This document shows positions 25,477 to 27,261 of a DNA stretch of 27,261 nucleotides, piece after piece. Under the pieces are notes generated by a model that searched no databases, was not told where the DNA came from, and saw only the letters and a program-made list of their open reading frames with translations. The number at the start of each line of letters is the position of its first letter. The first letter of the stretch is position 1. The stretch is from positions 1 through 27,261 of the forward strand of contig JALGPX010000095.1 in the NCBI GenBank assembly GCA_023515795.1. Direction: 5' to 3'. The translations under genes and the position numbers were made by a program. This DNA is from Amoeboaphelidium occidentale (taxonomy: Eukaryota > Aphelidiomycota > Aphelidea).

Positions 25477-27261
25477 TTAGCTTTCACACAACTCTTTGTG
25501 AAATTTGATGTAATCCGCAGAAAAACACTTGTTGCATCTCTCACAGTGACTAAACTCACTCTGATGGTGCCAAAGCTTGCAAGCAAAACAAAAGTAGGCC
25601 GCTAAATCCCTGCAGCACCTTACGCATTTCTTTCCATTTTCTTTCGTGGGCTTAAACTCCTTGTAACAATAAAGACACTTACAGCTTGCAATCTCCGATG
25701 CCACATGGCCTGCTTTTTCTTGATGGCATTGAAGGCATGAGTAATAATCATCGCAGCAATCAAATTTTAAGTCCACATGATTTCGAAAATGTCTACATCC
25801 GATTCTGTTTGGATAATATTCTCCATCTAAAGACCAGCAAAGTTTCTTTGTGATGACTTCTTCGTAGCAATTTTGCTTCTTGTAAAAGATAACAACGATG
25901 TTAGAAATTGGATTAATATCTCTCACACTAGCGCTAGCAATTTGCTTCAAACCCATTACAAGTTTAGAGCAAGACTCCGGATGACGGATAATGTAAGACA
26001 TTCTAGCTTGATCTCCAGAAATGTTTAAATCAATGTATGCCTGATCTTTAGACTGAGAATATGATTGACCAGCAAACACACCATAGCTTAACCCTGCATT
26101 CGTGCCATATCCTCTGCCTGTTGATTTACTATTCACCAACTGGTAAGCCTTTGCTATTTCTGCGTTCCACGAGTTTCCAAAACTAGCTCCACCTCCAAAT
26201 GTCGTTCCAATATTAACGTCAACACCAGAAACATTGTTTAAACCAAACATGATATTATCCATATTTACATTGCCTTGTGTTGTTCCAGTGCTAAATGGAA
26301 AATCATGGCCTGATGATAGCCCAATGCTTTGACCACGACTAGAACCTTGCCCAACATTTGAAGATTGTCCAACATGATAACCTTGGGCTATAACGCTGGC
26401 TTTAGAGAACTCTTCTTGGAATCCGACAAGAGTATCCAAATCATTAACAACGATAACAGATTTTTTGTGACTCCAGTAGAATTCATTGAACGGGTTGATA
26501 GATGAGTATGGAATGACTGCACTATGGAACGATGCATGTGGCAGCAATTGATTAGGTCCCGATAGCTGAAACGAGGACCTAAACTTCAGCCTGTTGTGTA
26601 AATGATGAAGGAGAGAGTAGACTGAATTCTGAGGAATGCTCAACTTTCCATAGCCTTTGATTTGCCTGCGAATTAAATTCCTTTCAAAATTGGCGTTCAG
26701 TAAAGCCTGATCACTTTCAAGTCGAACAAAATGGATCACCTTGTTGTGCTTCTTGAAAGAGTGAACTATACTATCAACTACGCTCTCAATAGCGGGGCTA
26801 TAGACCAAGTCATCAAATACCCATTCAATGGATCCAGTGACAGCAGGGGCAAGTCCTTCGTATATAATCCTGGAACTTAAAACACGGCGAAGTCCCTCAG
26901 AAAAAGTAATTTTCGCAGCAGAATGTGGATTGGTATTAATTACCTCTTGGGCCATTGTGATCGCAACACTGAACGCAACTCTTCGTAAATCTGAAATAGA
27001 CATGTTGTGAAGCCGGTTGTATAACGCAGTCCTTTCTTCATCAGATAAGTATTCTGGCTGAGAAGCCAAAGATCTAACTTTCTCCACTACGTGAGGCTGA
27101 AATGCCAAACCTTTCATCTCGCTTACGGTCTTTTTGATAAAGTCACATCTTCGTGGTAACGACAAATCATAGACTTTTATAATTGGGAACTGCATTAATA
27201 TTGAAGGATAAGGAGCCATAATCATCGTGTCCTTGACCATTCCAGTGGCTGCGGATGTACA
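25477..27261 (-). CDS. CHY-type zinc-finger protein, partial at window edge
   Basis: The frame is open through the window edge (upstream of Met at 27240 it reads CTSAATG), so the N terminus is probably outside. At least 594 codons are visible. The C-terminal 110 residues form a Cys/His-rich module. It begins GCRHFRNHVDLKFDCCDDYY, then CLQCHQEKAGH, CLYCYKEF, CVRC and YFCFACKLWHH, and ends HCERCNKCF. Order and spacing match the CHY zinc finger plus a CTCHY-like part, known from RCHY1-type E3 ligases and from RING-less proteins; no RING finger follows. A Gly/Ser/Gln-rich low-complexity stretch (about residues 285-400 from Met 27240) precedes a globular segment. The remaining N-terminal part matches nothing I know. 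Zinc binding is a strong inference; function is unknown. Confidence 0.7.
   Translation of the reverse strand, partial: CTSAATGMVKDTMIMAPYPSILMQFPIIKVYDLSLPRRCDFIKKTVSEMKGLAFQPHVVEKVRSLASQPEYLSDEERTALYNRLHNMSISDLRRVAFSVAITMAQEVINTNPHSAAKITFSEGLRRVLSSRIIYEGLAPAVTGSIEWVFDDLVYSPAIESVVDSIVHSFKKHNKVIHFVRLESDQALLNANFERNLIRRQIKGYGKLSIPQNSVYSLLHHLHNRLKFRSSFQLSGPNQLLPHASFHSAVIPYSSINPFNEFYWSHKKSVIVVNDLDTLVGFQEEFSKASVIAQGYHVGQSSNVGQGSSRGQSIGLSSGHDFPFSTGTTQGNVNMDNIMFGLNNVSGVDVNIGTTFGGGASFGNSWNAEIAKAYQLVNSKSTGRGYGTNAGLSYGVFAGQSYSQSKDQAYIDLNISGDQARMSYIIRHPESCSKLVMGLKQIASASVRDINPISNIVVIFYKKQNCYEEVITKKLCWSLDGEYYPNRIGCRHFRNHVDLKFDCCDDYYSCLQCHQEKAGHVASEIASCKCLYCYKEFKPTKENGKKCVRCCRDLAAYFCFACKLWHHQSEFSHCERCNKCFSADYIKFHKELCES

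Overview
The window is a gene-dense stretch of a eukaryotic nuclear genome, most likely from an early-diverging fungus or close relative (a chytrid, Cryptomycota or aphelid grade organism). This is judged only from gene content. It has a 5-aminolevulinate synthase with the fungal-style CP leader, a cysteine-free SNAP-25/Sec9 SNARE and a C2H2 regulator of fungal type. It also has genes usually lost from Dikarya (VWA8, a JTB-family protein, a cyclin Y-like protein). I count 18 protein genes on both strands and at least 15 spliceosomal introns. All but one intron are 31-45 nt; the exception is a 127-nt intron directly after the ATG of the ribosomal protein gene. I see no tRNA, rRNA, CRISPR array or bacterial-type feature.

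Layout. 1-737: the 3' half of a Fanzor (eukaryotic TnpB-like) nuclease gene, cut by a 4-N assembly gap that is flanked by a 224-bp duplicated sequence. 831-5490: SRP19/SEC65 (+), 5-aminolevulinate synthase (-), profilin (+), a two-LIM protein (+) and a TLC-domain membrane protein (+). 5647-8722: OPA3-like (-) and a cyclin Y-like protein (-). 8936-10517: a probable universal-stress-protein fold protein (+) and a SNAP-25/SEC9 SNARE (+). 10528-17950: VWA8, a giant AAA+/VWA protein (-), a JTB-like membrane protein (+) and a secreted alpha/beta-hydrolase-like protein (-). 18355-27261: ribosomal protein eS4 (+), a single-pass Kelch-ectodomain receptor-like kinase (-), a three-finger C2H2 transcription factor (-), a large disordered serine-rich protein (+) and a CHY-zinc-finger protein running off the window (-).

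The genes do not form one pathway; they are a mix of housekeeping functions: protein targeting, heme synthesis, actin, membrane traffic, mitochondria and translation. Packing is extreme. Five of six convergent pairs have stop codons 10-53 bp apart, one divergent pair (VWA8/JTB) has start codons only 8 bp apart, and two tandem pairs are 20 and 34 bp apart. Transcripts must overlap, and some promoters must lie inside neighbouring coding sequence.

Most notable are the intron-containing Fanzor remnant, the five-exon Kelch-TM-kinase receptor gene, the overlapping upstream ORF of the C2H2 gene, and the very short introns. Exon joins were worked out by hand from reading frame, GT-AG ends and family motifs; no search was run.
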